A stretch of 64,000 nt of DNA from Pararhizobium capsulatum DSM 1112 (GCF_030814475.1 NZ_JAUSVF010000002.1:496001-560000); one strand, 5' to 3'; shown: positions 36,388-45,766, counted from the stretch's first letter. The notes: generated from the sequence alone by a model not told the origin. Made by a program: numbers and translations.

Positions 36388-38007
36388 TTACTGAGCGACC
36401 AATGCCTCGGAGATCGCCTGCATCGCCTCGTCCGTCAGTGCCCCTTCGATCGCCATGGTCGTGCGGCGCTTCACGATATCGGAAGCATCGGCGACGAGTT
36501 CCTGGCTGGCGATCCAGTCTATCTCCCGGAAGCTGTAGCCTTCCGCCCCTGGAAGGCGATCGTCGTCGCTGTAGCGGGACGAATACTGCAGGATTTCGGC
36601 TGCTGTGGTGCCATAGCGATAAAGAAGTTGCTCGACGCGAGCGGGCGACGCGCCGGTCATGCGAGCGGTATCGTCGATCCATCTGCGCTTCTGCATGACA
36701 GTCTGTGGGAATTCGCGGCCGCCGCCAATGGCACGCTCCTTGGTGGAGTGGACACGCGCACGCTTGAGGCGGGTGAGAATGGTGTCAGCGACCTCTTCCG
36801 CAAAGCCGCGGAACGTGGTCCATTTGCCGCCGACCAGCGAGAGGATGGCAAAGGGGCGATCACCGCTGGGCTCGATCAGCGGGGCGGAATGATCGCGGCT
36901 GATGAGGCCGGGATTGGAGGCATCGGAGGCCGGCAGTGGGCGGATGCCGCTGTAGGTATAGACGATCTGTTCGTGAGTGAACGTGAGATCCGGCAGGAGT
37001 GAGCGCAGGCTTTCGAGGAAGTAGGCGATTTCCGGCTCTTCGCAATGCACGTTTTCAGGGTCCTCGGCCGGGATGTCCGTCGAGCCAACGAGCGCGCGCC
37101 CCAGATATTCGTAGACGAGGCAGATGCGACCGTCGTCAGCCTCAAAATAGATCATGTGGCCGTTGAGGCTGCGCACGAGTTCAGGATGATCTAGCAGGAT
37201 ATGCGAGCCCTTCGTGCCGCCGATCATATGCGTCGAAACGCCCAGTGTCGCATTGACCCGGTCGATCCACGGACCCGCAGCATTGACGACCAGCTTCGGG
37301 CTGACAGAGAAGTTGGCCCCGCCCGGTCGCTCGAAGGTCAAGAGACCGTCCGTCGCTGACGTCAGCCTGGTGTAGTTGAGGGCAAGCGAACTCTTGTTCT
37401 CGTCCATGCCGTCACGGACGAGTTCGTAGACGAGGCGTTCCGGCCGGCTGATCTTGGCATCATAGTAAATGCCACCGGCGACGATCCGCGGCGTCACATA
37501 CGGCATTTCCTTCAACGCCCGCGATTTCAACAGCATTCGATGTTTCGGCATGACGCGGTTGCGGGCACCGAAAAAATCGTAGAGCCGCAGGCCGATCTTG
37601 ATGAGCACGGCACCCCGACTGCGCGGTGCGGTGGTTGAACCTCCGAGCGTTCGAAGCGCAGCCCAGATGCCCTTGGTCCAGGAAAAGACCGGGATGAAGG
37701 TCGGCAGAGGCTCGACGCAGTGCGGTGCGTTCTTGAGAAGAAGATTGCGCTCAAGCGTCGATTGCGCGACGAGGCCGAATTCGCCGGTTTCCAGATATTT
37801 GAGGCCGCCATGGATAAGCCGCGAGGGAGCCGCACTGGTGCCGGAACCGAAATCAGCCTTGTCGACGATCAGGCAGTTGACGCCCTGCAGGCTCAAGTCG
37901 CGAAATAGCCCTGCCCCATTGATCCCTGCTCCCAGGATGACGACGTCTACGTCGTTTTCCTGCAGCCCTTTAAGGCGGCGCTCGAGATCGGCGGCAATAT
38001 CGGTCAT
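36388..38007 (-). CDS. GlpD-like FAD dehydrogenase of a sugar-alcohol phosphate
   Basis: A protein of 539 residues from ATG 38007 (MTDIAADLERRLKGL). The FAD domain shows VVILGAGINGAGLFRDLSLQG and SGTSAAPSRLIHGGLKYLE; DAKISRPERLVYELV is typical of glycerol-3-phosphate dehydrogenases. C-terminal motifs include GGKWTTFR. It oxidises a polyol phosphate to a ketose phosphate and probably feeds electrons to quinone. It is a paralog of eryB in the same locus. The gene starts 4 bp after the kinase stop, so it likely uses that kinase's product. Real substrate unknown. Confidence 0.85.
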   Translation of the reverse strand: MTDIAADLERRLKGLQENDVDVVILGAGINGAGLFRDLSLQGVNCLIVDKADFGSGTSAAPSRLIHGGLKYLETGEFGLVAQSTLERNLLLKNAPHCVEPLPTFIPVFSWTKGIWAALRTLGGSTTAPRSRGAVLIKIGLRLYDFFGARNRVMPKHRMLLKSRALKEMPYVTPRIVAGGIYYDAKISRPERLVYELVRDGMDENKSSLALNYTRLTSATDGLLTFERPGGANFSVSPKLVVNAAGPWIDRVNATLGVSTHMIGGTKGSHILLDHPELVRSLNGHMIYFEADDGRICLVYEYLGRALVGSTDIPAEDPENVHCEEPEIAYFLESLRSLLPDLTFTHEQIVYTYSGIRPLPASDASNPGLISRDHSAPLIEPSGDRPFAILSLVGGKWTTFRGFAEEVADTILTRLKRARVHSTKERAIGGGREFPQTVMQKRRWIDDTARMTGASPARVEQLLYRYGTTAAEILQYSSRYSDDDRLPGAEGYSFREIDWIASQELVADASDIVKRRTTMAIEGALTDEAMQAISEALVAQ

Positions 38008-38011
38008 GGTG

Positions 38012-39583
38012 TCAGTCCTGCTTCGCATGCCGGCTGGAGGGGATCGGCAGCGTTCTGTTCTCGTTTTCAAGGTTTGCGAGCTTGCCGATCTTCGGCCAGA
38101 GCGGGCTCATCGCATCGGCGATCTCGCGGAAGATATCGTAGCGCTTCTGATATTCAGCCTTGCGGCTCGGATCGGGATGGCAGGTCCTGGCGATTTTCTT
38201 GAGATCGCGCGGATCGGCAACGGGATCGGGATAAAGCCCGATTGCGGAGCCGGCGCAAAGTGCTGCACCCCATGCAGCGGCCTCGTCCGTCTCGGTAACG
38301 GTCACCGGTATTCCGAGGATATCGGCAAACATCTGCACCACGGTCGGATTTCGCGAAATGCCGCCCGCGAGCCTTGCCTCGTTAAAAGCAAAGCCCTCTG
38401 CAAGCGCATCGACATGGATGCGGTGATTGAAGGCAATACCCTCAAGTACCGCGCGCAGCATGTCGCCACGATCATGCCACCCACCGAGGCCAAAAAAACC
38501 GGCGCTGGCGGCCGCCCCATAGGGCGAACCGAAGAGATAGGGATGGAACAGGACGCTTGATGGCCGCGCCAATGCCGCTTCGATCTCCGGTGCCAGAAGT
38601 GCGTGGATCGAGCCGCCATCGCTCTCTGCTTGCCCACGCTCACGGGCGCAGAGTGTATCAAGGAACCAGTCGTAATTGGCCGTCGATGCCGGCGATATCG
38701 ACATATTGTTCCACTCGCCGGGTTTGATGGCGTTGCGGCAGAACCAGCGCTTGTCGACCTTGGGTGCTGAGGAAAGCGTCTCGTTGATCGAATAGGTACC
38801 GGCGATTATGGCGACGACGCCGGGCACATGCCCGCCCGCACCAAGGGCCGAGGCGGTGACATCGTGCAGACCCGCAGCAACCGGCGTGCCCTCGGCAAGG
38901 CCAGTGCGTGCGGCAACCTCGGCCGTGACATGGCCGACGATTTCATCCGAGCCTGCGATGGGCGGCAGGGCACCTTCCAGGCTCTCAAGCCCGTAGAGCG
39001 CCAGCGCGGCCTTTGAATATCCTTGGGTGGCGACATTGGTAAAGGATGTGCTCGCCTCTGTCCGGTCCGTGCCGATCGTGCCCGTCAGGCAGAATCGCAG
39101 CCAATCCTTGCAGCTCAGGATGTGGCCGATCGCTTCGAAGCGCTCCGGTTCATTTTCCTTGATCCACGCGAGCAACGCCGATGGCGCCGACACATGCGGC
39201 GCCTGCCCCGTCAGGCTCAAGGCCTCATCAGCAAGCGGGCTTTGCAGCCAGCGCTCGACCAGTTCCTCGGCGCGGCTATCCAGCGAAAGAAGCGCCCGGC
39301 CGAGAGGCCTGCGGGCCTTGTCAACGAGATATATACCATCGCCATGGGCGGTCGCTGCAATCGCCATGATATCGCTTGCTGGCCGGCCGCTGAGCTTGAT
39401 CGCTTCGGCGATGGCATCGGCTGTTGCCGTCCAAAGCTCGTCCATGTCGCGCTCGATATAATGCGGCTTCGGCATGGACTGCGTCACCCGGCGGCGGGCG
39501 ACGGCAATCTGGGTGCCGTCGACATCGAAAATCACCGCCTTGGTGACGGTCAGGCCGCTATCAATCCCGAGAAGGCTGGGCAT
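38012..39583 (-). CDS. FGGY-family sugar/polyol kinase, second in the locus
   Basis: A protein of 523 residues from ATG 39583 (MPSLLGIDSGLTVTKAVIFDVDG). It has the FGGY N-terminal domain with the catalytic-type segment AATAHGDGIYLVD, LSLDSRAEELV, and SCKDWLRFCLTGTIGTDRTEAS. The C-terminal ATPase fold shows AGTYSINE and RLAGGISRNPTVVQMFADILG. It phosphorylates a polyol or ketose. It differs clearly from EryA at 45759, so a second substrate such as another tetritol or pentitol is likely. Operon with DeoR upstream and GlpD downstream. Confidence 0.85.
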   Translation of the reverse strand: MPSLLGIDSGLTVTKAVIFDVDGTQIAVARRRVTQSMPKPHYIERDMDELWTATADAIAEAIKLSGRPASDIMAIAATAHGDGIYLVDKARRPLGRALLSLDSRAEELVERWLQSPLADEALSLTGQAPHVSAPSALLAWIKENEPERFEAIGHILSCKDWLRFCLTGTIGTDRTEASTSFTNVATQGYSKAALALYGLESLEGALPPIAGSDEIVGHVTAEVAARTGLAEGTPVAAGLHDVTASALGAGGHVPGVVAIIAGTYSINETLSSAPKVDKRWFCRNAIKPGEWNNMSISPASTANYDWFLDTLCARERGQAESDGGSIHALLAPEIEAALARPSSVLFHPYLFGSPYGAAASAGFFGLGGWHDRGDMLRAVLEGIAFNHRIHVDALAEGFAFNEARLAGGISRNPTVVQMFADILGIPVTVTETDEAAAWGAALCAGSAIGLYPDPVADPRDLKKIARTCHPDPSRKAEYQKRYDIFREIADAMSPLWPKIGKLANLENENRTLPIPSSRHAKQD

Positions 39584-39618
39584 GAAAACTCACTCACTGG
39601 CTGCGGAAGAAAACGCGA

Positions 39619-40455
39619 TCACGTTCCGTTTCCCTTGGCGATGACCACGTTGATATTCTTGGAAAGCATTCGGTCGATATGCGCCGTCGGCGTCTTGTCG
39701 TCGACGATGACCACGTCGAATTCACTTAAGCGCGCGAAGCTGTGCAACGCGCGGCGCTCGAATTTCGTGTGGTCCGAAAGCAGGATGCGCTTGGCCGAGG
39801 ATTCGAACATGGCGCGTTTGGTGTCGACCATTTCGGGCGACTGGTGGAAGACGATATCGTCGGTGATGGCCGACATGGCAATGAACACTACATCGGCACG
39901 CAGCCGCGCAATCTCGTTGATGGTCATGCGCCCCATGAAGGCATGACACCAGTTGTGAAACTGGCCGCCGAGAGCCAGGAGCGTGACGTCGTGGATATCC
40001 TTCAGGGCATTCATCAAAGTCAACGAATTGGTGATCGCGGTGAGCGGCACCTTGCCGGAAAGATGCGGTGCCATCTGTAGGACGGTGGTCGAGTCGTCGA
40101 AGAAGATCGCCTGCCCCGGCTCGACGAACTGCATGGCAGCTTCAGCGATCGCCTTCTTTTCCGCCGCCTGCCGACTGGCGCGGTAAACATCGCTGGATTC
40201 GATCAGGCTGGTCGAGGTCGCAGTAACGATGCCGCGGGACTTGCGAAACAGGCCGCGACTGACGAGTTCATCCACGTCACGGTGCGCGGTCATCAGGCTG
40301 ATGCCGAACCGTTCCGTCAGATCCTCGATGCGCATCGATCCTTCCGCGATCACAGCTTCGGCGATCATCTGCCGGCGCACGAGCTGGCGGGTGTGCCGGC
40401 TGTCGCTTGGCAATTCGTCGAGAAGAAGTGCGCCCATGCCTGGTTTTTCTGCCAC
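39619..40455 (-). CDS. DeoR-family regulator of the second polyol pathway
   Basis: A protein of 278 residues if started at GTG 40455, which has GGCAGGGG 6-7 bases upstream; TTG 40503 is also in frame. The DeoR helix-turn-helix is RQMIAEAVIAEGSMRIEDLTERFGISLMTAHRDVDELVSRGLFRKSRG. The C-terminal sugar-phosphate sensor shows FFDDSTTVLQMAPHL, AITNSLTLMNAL and ALGGQFH. It probably represses the operon until a sugar phosphate appears. It is distinct from EryR at 50992. It follows the binding protein gene after a hairpin. Confidence 0.85.
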   Translation of the reverse strand: MAEKPGMGALLLDELPSDSRHTRQLVRRQMIAEAVIAEGSMRIEDLTERFGISLMTAHRDVDELVSRGLFRKSRGIVTATSTSLIESSDVYRASRQAAEKKAIAEAAMQFVEPGQAIFFDDSTTVLQMAPHLSGKVPLTAITNSLTLMNALKDIHDVTLLALGGQFHNWCHAFMGRMTINEIARLRADVVFIAMSAITDDIVFHQSPEMVDTKRAMFESSAKRILLSDHTKFERRALHSFARLSEFDVVIVDDKTPTAHIDRMLSKNINVVIAKGNGT

Positions 40456-40534
40456 GGTATCCCCTGCCGCTTTCTTTTGCTGAATGAAGCCTCGTACAGT
40501 CAAAACTGATGCAAGGCAAAGCGCGGGTGAAGAC

Positions 40535-40562
40535 GGAAAGGCGCCGCAACCAGCGCCTTTCC
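40535..40562. terminator. Perfect hairpin after the binding-protein gene
   Basis: GGAAAGGCGC / GCGCCTTTCC, a 10-bp stem with an 8-base loop, 15 bp beyond the stop of the minus-strand SBP gene. No U run follows, so it may act as an mRNA 3' stabiliser or partial terminator that raises SBP over the DeoR-kinase part. Confidence 0.5.
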
Positions 40563-40576
40563 AAAGGTTTTTCGTC

Positions 40577-41524
40577 TTACTGCGAGAGAACGAACGGACC
40601 GGTGTACTTGTCGACGTTGTCCTTGGTGATCAGCAAGCAATCGAAGAGCTGCTTTTCGCTTTTTGCGCCGGTCTCACCGGTCTTGATGACATTGTCGGCC
40701 TGCTTGACGGCTTCTTCGGAGAAGATCGCAACCGGCTGCAGGACGGTGTATTGGAGTTCACCAGCCTTGATGGCATCGACCGCATCCGGCGAACCATCGA
40801 AGCCGCCGACCTTGATGTTGGCAAGCTTGCCGGCTTCCTTCAGCGCAGCGATGGCACCCAGCGCCATTTCGTCGTTACCGGAGATAACCCCGATGATATC
40901 CGGATTTGCCTGGAGCATGGACTGCATCTTGTCGTGGCCCTGAGTACGATCCCAGTTGGCGACTTCCTGTGCGGCCTTCTGCAGGTCCGGATATTGGGTC
41001 AGAACGGTTTCGTAGCCGTTCGAACGGGTGGCGGCATTGTTGTCTGACGGTGCACCGAAAAGCTCGACGAACTTGCCTTCCTGGCCGACGCTTTCAACCC
41101 ACTGCTGCGCGCCGAGAGCGGCACCTTGGGCATTGTTGGAAACGAGCTGCGCCTTGGCGAGACCTTCCTGGTTGATTTCAGCGTTGACGAGAAGGACCGG
41201 GATGCCGGCGGCAACGGCCTTCTTCACGGCGCCGACCGAACCGTCCGCATTGGCCGGGTCGAGAATGATCGCGACCGACTTGTTGGTGATGGCGGTATCG
41301 ATCAGGTTGCTCTCGGTGTTGGTGTCGCCCTTATGTGCGCCAACGGTCGCGGTGTAGCCGAGCTTTTCAGCGGTTGCCTTGGCAACATTGCCTTCCGTCA
41401 GCCAGTAGGGGTTGGATGGGTCGTTGACGATGACGGTGATCAGGCCGTCGGCCCAGGCCGAACTGGCAAGAACCGGTGCGATCACGGCCGCAGCCATGAG
41501 AATGCGGATACCTTTTTTGAACAT
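40577..41524 (-). CDS. eryG: Ribose-type ABC transporter, substrate-binding protein
   Basis: A protein of 315 residues from ATG 41524 with a signal peptide (IRILMAAAVIAPVLASSAWA). The mature part is a family-2 sugar-binding protein: LITVIVNDPSNPYWLTEGNVAKATAEKLG, AIILDPANADGSVGAVKKAVAAGIPVLLVNAEI, then DIIGVISGNDEMALGAIAALKEAGK and VGGFDGSPDAVDAIKAGELQYTVLQP. It should bring a sugar alcohol to the permease. In Rhizobium erythritol loci the transporter divergent from eryABCD is named eryEFG; the symbol rests on that context. Confidence 0.85.
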   Translation of the reverse strand: MFKKGIRILMAAAVIAPVLASSAWADGLITVIVNDPSNPYWLTEGNVAKATAEKLGYTATVGAHKGDTNTESNLIDTAITNKSVAIILDPANADGSVGAVKKAVAAGIPVLLVNAEINQEGLAKAQLVSNNAQGAALGAQQWVESVGQEGKFVELFGAPSDNNAATRSNGYETVLTQYPDLQKAAQEVANWDRTQGHDKMQSMLQANPDIIGVISGNDEMALGAIAALKEAGKLANIKVGGFDGSPDAVDAIKAGELQYTVLQPVAIFSEEAVKQADNVIKTGETGAKSEKQLFDCLLITKDNVDKYTGPFVLSQ

Positions 41525-41637
41525 GTCTCTCTCCCTTTGATGAGCTCGGTTGGCGCCGGCGGACCGGCGTTTCTTTCCTCAGTCCGGCTGGCTTTCCACG
41601 CCATGGGTGCCGGAATGCAGAAGCCTGTTGCGGCCGG

Positions 41638-42690
41638 TCAGGACGTTTTCGCCCGACCGCCGTATTGAATGCTGTTCAGAAGAACGGCCAAAACGATCAC
41701 CGCACCGGTGAAGACCGTCTGCCAGTAGGCGGACACCCCGATGATCACGAGACCATCCGACAGGAAGCCGATGACGAAGGCGCCGAGCATCGTACCGCGG
41801 ATCGTGCCCCGTCCGCCGGTCAAAGCGGCACCACCAATAACCACGGCTGCAATCGCTGTCAGTTCGTAGGTGATGCCGGCGGTCGGACCGGCGGACGTCA
41901 GCTGGGAGGAAAGCACGAGACCGGCAATGGCAGCACAGATGCCAGAGAGCACATAAACGGTAACTTTGACGCGCTTGACGGGAACACCGGAAAGCTCGGC
42001 AGCGCGTTCATTGCCCCCAGAGGCATAGAGCCAGCGGCCAAAGGCGGTGCGGCTCAGAACCAGGCCGCATAGGATCGCAAGCACGGCCAGCACGATAACG
42101 CCGATCGGAACGCCTGCAAGACGGTTGAAGCCCAGCCAGTCGAACCCCTCGTTGCCGAGTTCCGGACGTCCGGCAAGCTTGTTGTAGGTGAGGCCATTGG
42201 TCATCAGGAGCGCGATCCCGCGGGCAACATAGAGCACGCCGAGAGACGCGACAAAGGCGGGAACCCTGAGATAGGCGATCAACACCCCGTTCACCGCGCC
42301 GACCAAAGCGCCGACGACGCAGGTCAGTACAACGACCGCCCAGACGGGCGGATAGAGAATGACGCCGAAGCTCTCGAGTGTCACACCCTGCATCAGGAAG
42401 CCGGCGATACAACCCGCAAGCCCGAGGGTCGAGCCGACGGAGAGATCAATGCCGCCATTCAGGATGACCAACAGCATGCCGATTGCCAAAATGCCGAAGA
42501 TCGCTACGTGTGATGCCATGATCAGGAAGTTGCTGACCGTGAAATAGTACGGCGACAGGAAGGAGAACACCGCGATAATCAGGATAAGCGCAAAGAACGC
42601 GCGCCCTTCGAGCAACAGGTGCACGAGGTTTGTCTTGCGCTTCTGTGCTGTCGCGACGGACTTCTTCTCTGCGAGGTTCGTGACTGACAT
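41638..42690 (-). CDS. eryF: Ribose-type ABC transporter permease
   Basis: A protein of 350 residues from ATG 42690 (MSVTNLAEKKSV). It is an RbsC-like permease with about eight to ten helices (AFFALILIIAVFSFLSPYYFT, GILAIGMLLVILNGGIDLSVGS), the conserved NGGIDLSVGS motif, GAVNGVLIAYLRVPAFVASLG and the C-terminal GGAALTGGRGTIRGTMLGA. It is two bases downstream of the ATPase gene. It forms a homodimeric channel. Confidence 0.92.
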   Translation of the reverse strand: MSVTNLAEKKSVATAQKRKTNLVHLLLEGRAFFALILIIAVFSFLSPYYFTVSNFLIMASHVAIFGILAIGMLLVILNGGIDLSVGSTLGLAGCIAGFLMQGVTLESFGVILYPPVWAVVVLTCVVGALVGAVNGVLIAYLRVPAFVASLGVLYVARGIALLMTNGLTYNKLAGRPELGNEGFDWLGFNRLAGVPIGVIVLAVLAILCGLVLSRTAFGRWLYASGGNERAAELSGVPVKRVKVTVYVLSGICAAIAGLVLSSQLTSAGPTAGITYELTAIAAVVIGGAALTGGRGTIRGTMLGAFVIGFLSDGLVIIGVSAYWQTVFTGAVIVLAVLLNSIQYGGRAKTS

Positions 42691-42692
42691 GA

Positions 42693-44258
42693 TCAGTGCT
42701 CCATCATTTCGGGCTCGTGAGAAACCACTGCTTCGCCGGAGGCGGCCATGATCTTCTCCTTGGTGACATCTGAGCCGAATTCGGCTGATATTTTTCCGCG
42801 GTGCATGACGATGATGCGATGGGCGATGCTGAGGCATTCGGCGACTTCCGAGGTCGAAAAGACGACCGCAAGGCCTTGCCTGGCGCGCTCGGCCAGAAGC
42901 TTGAACACTTCCGCCTTGGCGCCGATGTCGATGCCGCGGCTCGGCTCGTCCAGCAGCATAACCCTGGGGCCGGTTGCCAGCATTTTGCCGATGACCACCT
43001 TCTGTTGGTTGCCGCCGGAGAGCGAACCGATCGGGGCCGCGCCGCCATCCGTCTTAATATGTACCTTGCGGATGGAGTCGGTAACGAGATCGCGCTCGCG
43101 TCGTGTCGAGGTGAACAGACCCTTGGTGAAGGCGAAGATCGAGGCGAGCGAGAGGTTGGAGCCGACCGTCATCGTTTGCACGAGGCCGTCGCGCTGCCGG
43201 TCTTCCGGAACGAGAACCAGACCCTCGCCGATGCGGCGTGCGATGCTGAGACCGGCGACATCCTGCCCTTCGAGCAGGATACGGCCACCGCTTGCAGCCA
43301 GACGTCCCGCAACGCATTCCAGCAGCTCCGTGCGTCCCGCGCCCATTAGGCCATAGATGCAGACGATCTCGCCGGCGCGGACATTGAGCGACAGGCGATC
43401 GACTGAGTTATAGGCGGCACCCGAAGGTCCGGGCACGGTGAGGTTCTCGATCGAGAGCGCGACCCCACCCATCACGTGCCCGGTCGGCGGGCTGCCGAGG
43501 TCGAAGTTCTCTCCCACCATGTTGCGGACGATCCATTCGAGATCGATGTCCTTGCGCTCAGCATAGGCCGTCATGTTGCCGTCGCGCAGGACGACGGCGT
43601 GATGGGTGATCTGCAGCGCTTCTTCGAGGTGATGCGAGATATAAACGATCGAGACGCCGCGGCCGGTCAGGTCGCGGATGACCTTGAACAGTACCTCGAC
43701 TTCCGTGGCGCTCAGCGCCGATGTCGGCTCGTCCATGATAAGAATGCGGGAATTGACCGAGAGCGCACGGGCGATTTCAACGATCTGCTGTTGACCCAGG
43801 CGAAGGTCTTCCACCGGGGTCAGCGGGTCGATGTTCTCTTCAAGTTCTTCCATCAGCGCGCGGGTCTGGCGCTCTTCCTCGGCGAAATCGACGACCGAAC
43901 CCTTCATGATCTCGCGCCCCATGAAGATGTTATCGCGCACGTTCAGGTTCGGCGCGAGGCTCAGTTCCTGGTGGATGATCGAAATGCCCAGTTCCCGGGC
44001 ATGTGTGGAGGAGAAAAACGAGACGGAATGGCCGTCGAGAATGATCTCGCCGGAGGTCGGCTGGGTGACGCCGGAGAGTATCTTCATCAGGGTCGACTTG
44101 CCGGCACCGTTCTCGCCGAAAAGGGTCGTAACCTGACCACGATGGATGTCGAAGTTCACGCCTTTCAGCGCATGCACGTTTCCGTAGGACTTGGCCACGT
44201 TACGGGCGGCAAGCACAACCTCACCCTTCCTGCTCTCGTTGAGCGCGACGTCGGTCAT
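42693..44258 (-). CDS. eryE: Ribose-type ABC transporter ATPase (two domains)
   Basis: A protein of 521 residues from ATG 44258. Domain one has Walker A GENGAGKST, signature LRLGQQQIVEIARAL and Walker B ILIMDEPTSALS. Domain two has GLMGAGRTELLE in the Walker A place, signature LSGGNQQKVVIGKML and VMLLDEPSRGID. This is the usual RbsA/MglA layout. It overlaps the DUF2291 gene by 4 bp and energises uptake by the permease. Confidence 0.93.
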   Translation of the reverse strand: MTDVALNESRKGEVVLAARNVAKSYGNVHALKGVNFDIHRGQVTTLFGENGAGKSTLMKILSGVTQPTSGEIILDGHSVSFFSSTHARELGISIIHQELSLAPNLNVRDNIFMGREIMKGSVVDFAEEERQTRALMEELEENIDPLTPVEDLRLGQQQIVEIARALSVNSRILIMDEPTSALSATEVEVLFKVIRDLTGRGVSIVYISHHLEEALQITHHAVVLRDGNMTAYAERKDIDLEWIVRNMVGENFDLGSPPTGHVMGGVALSIENLTVPGPSGAAYNSVDRLSLNVRAGEIVCIYGLMGAGRTELLECVAGRLAASGGRILLEGQDVAGLSIARRIGEGLVLVPEDRQRDGLVQTMTVGSNLSLASIFAFTKGLFTSTRRERDLVTDSIRKVHIKTDGGAAPIGSLSGGNQQKVVIGKMLATGPRVMLLDEPSRGIDIGAKAEVFKLLAERARQGLAVVFSTSEVAECLSIAHRIIVMHRGKISAEFGSDVTKEKIMAASGEAVVSHEPEMMEH

Positions 44259-44911
44259 TGGACGGTGACCTTTACCGGGGTGACGATCCAGCTTTTCTGA
44301 TTGACGAGCCGGAAGACGCCGACAACGGAGACCGTCTTGCCCGTCAGGGCGTTGGCGTCGAAGGTGCTGAGCACCTCCTTCTTCATCTGGTTGTTGATGG
44401 CGGAGCCGGCGTCCTGGAACTCGATCTGGTTGGTGAACTGGCCGAATTCAATTTCGCCCGTGGCATCGCGCAAGTCGGTGCCGTTGACGGCAGGCCCGGT
44501 CTGGACGCGCACCAGAATTTCCGGCGGCAGGCCTTCGACCTTCACTTCGTTATAGTTCGACTTGCGGGTGCCGACCGTGCCTGTGAAGGAAACGGGAAGA
44601 ACCGGGCCGATACTGGTCGCAACACCATATTTTTCACCTGCCGCCTTCTTGTCGGCGGCGATCGCGGCGGCAAGCTCGACGGCCGGAACCGCACGGCCTT
44701 CGACATTGGCCTTGACCTTGGGGAACGTCTCGGCGCCGTAGGTTTCTGGCGAGAACACCTGCTCGCGCACATCATGCTCCGAGCCGATATTGACGACGGT
44801 GGTATCCAGGGCGATCGCGCCCAGAACAATCACGACGGCTGCGATGCCGGCCAGCAGTCTGGCATTGGCGCTCCGGGGCTTTGACGACGAGTATTCCGCT
44901 TGTGTGCTCAT
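44255..44911 (-). CDS. DUF2291 periplasmic/membrane-anchored protein
   Basis: A protein of 218 residues from ATG 44911 (MSTQAEYSSSKPRSANARLL). One N-terminal membrane helix (LLAGIAAVVIVLGAIALDTTVV) is followed by a periplasmic domain with SFTGTVGTRKSNYNEVKVEGLP, VQTGPAVNGTDLRDATG and IEFGQFTNQIEFQDAGSAINNQMKKEVL. DUF2291 genes regularly accompany ribose-type ABC transporters. The role is unknown; perhaps binding-protein or ligand handling. First gene of the minus-strand polyol operon. Confidence 0.82.
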   Translation of the reverse strand: MSTQAEYSSSKPRSANARLLAGIAAVVIVLGAIALDTTVVNIGSEHDVREQVFSPETYGAETFPKVKANVEGRAVPAVELAAAIAADKKAAGEKYGVATSIGPVLPVSFTGTVGTRKSNYNEVKVEGLPPEILVRVQTGPAVNGTDLRDATGEIEFGQFTNQIEFQDAGSAINNQMKKEVLSTFDANALTGKTVSVVGVFRLVNQKSWIVTPVKVTVQ

Positions 44912-45703
44912 TTTCGAACGACCTTCGGTGTGATCCTGGCCGGATTGCCGTGTTGGATGATTGAAAATTGGCGCGCAGCCGCTGCACCAGCCCATATGAC
45001 CGGTAATCGCTCAGCCGCAACGACACTCGGGCAGCGCCGCTGTGCAGCGCGCCGAAACTCCGATCGTGAAAATGCCGGTCATTGGATCTCCTCCATATGC
45101 CCGGCGATTGTCTCCTCCAGCCGCCCGGCACCCGAATTCGCAATCATCAGTCAGAACTGCGATAGCTATGTGTTATCAACTGCACCAACTATGTTATAAA
45201 CTTCACGAGCTGTCAACGGGACGTTTTGGGCCAACGAGCCCTTTTGATGTTGTTGCAATGCATCAAAAAATGGTGTGATGCATCATTTTAGCGGCCTGCA
45301 GGCATTTGAAGCCTCTCGGGTAAAGACTCACATGTACGCTTCAAAGATAGGCACGCAATAGGCGGATTTTACGCCAATATTATTCCTTTTCGTCTTACTT
45401 TATAGGGAGGCGGCTTGATGCCTGAATCATGCGTCATCCCTCGCTTCCTCCTCCTTGCAAGCTTGTCGCCGCTCATTGGTGTTAGAGCACATTCTGACAT
45501 GAAAAATTTTGCAGTGGTAGAAAAAAATAGCGTGATTAATGGTATCTCTGTGATATAATCGTGAAAATGATGAACCGCCCGTCGCGATCTCGCCGGTAGC
45601 GGGTGGTTGATCCAGAATGCAGCTTCGATCAGGGAGTTCCGGTGCAAGTGCCATTCGGATCGAGGGAGTTGTGTCGCAAAGCCGGCACAAGGGAGGAAGT
45701 GAC
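44912..45703. other. Divergent control region of the ery locus
   Basis: This 792-bp region separates the transporter operon from eryA. It contains TGTTATCAAC at 45171-45180 and TGTTATAAAC at 45192-45201 (21 bp apart, two helical turns) and the inverted repeat at 45258-45283. No gene is supported apart from the leader frame starting at 45704. Confidence 0.5.
45258..45283. promoter_or_regulatory. Inverted repeat, candidate EryD/DeoR operator
   Basis: ATGCATCA and TGATGCAT form a perfect 8-bp inverted repeat with a 10-base spacer. It is the strongest dyad in the divergent region. EryD, a SorC-family repressor, is the likeliest binder, but this is inference. Confidence 0.5.
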
Positions 45704-45766
45704 ATGAAGAGGAAAAGCGCACGCGCGGCTTGCCTCGCTGTGGCGGGAACGGTCGGCAATGGCTGA
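45704..45766 (+). CDS. Possible leader peptide coupled to eryA
   Basis: A 20-codon frame, MKRKSARAACLAVAGTVGNG, is preceded by a strong GGGAGGAAG site. It ends at a TGA (45764) inside eryA's third codon, overlapping its ATG at 45759. eryA's own ribosome site is weak (GGGAACGG), so this frame may deliver ribosomes to eryA. Not known as a gene. Confidence 0.35.
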   Translation: MKRKSARAACLAVAGTVGNG

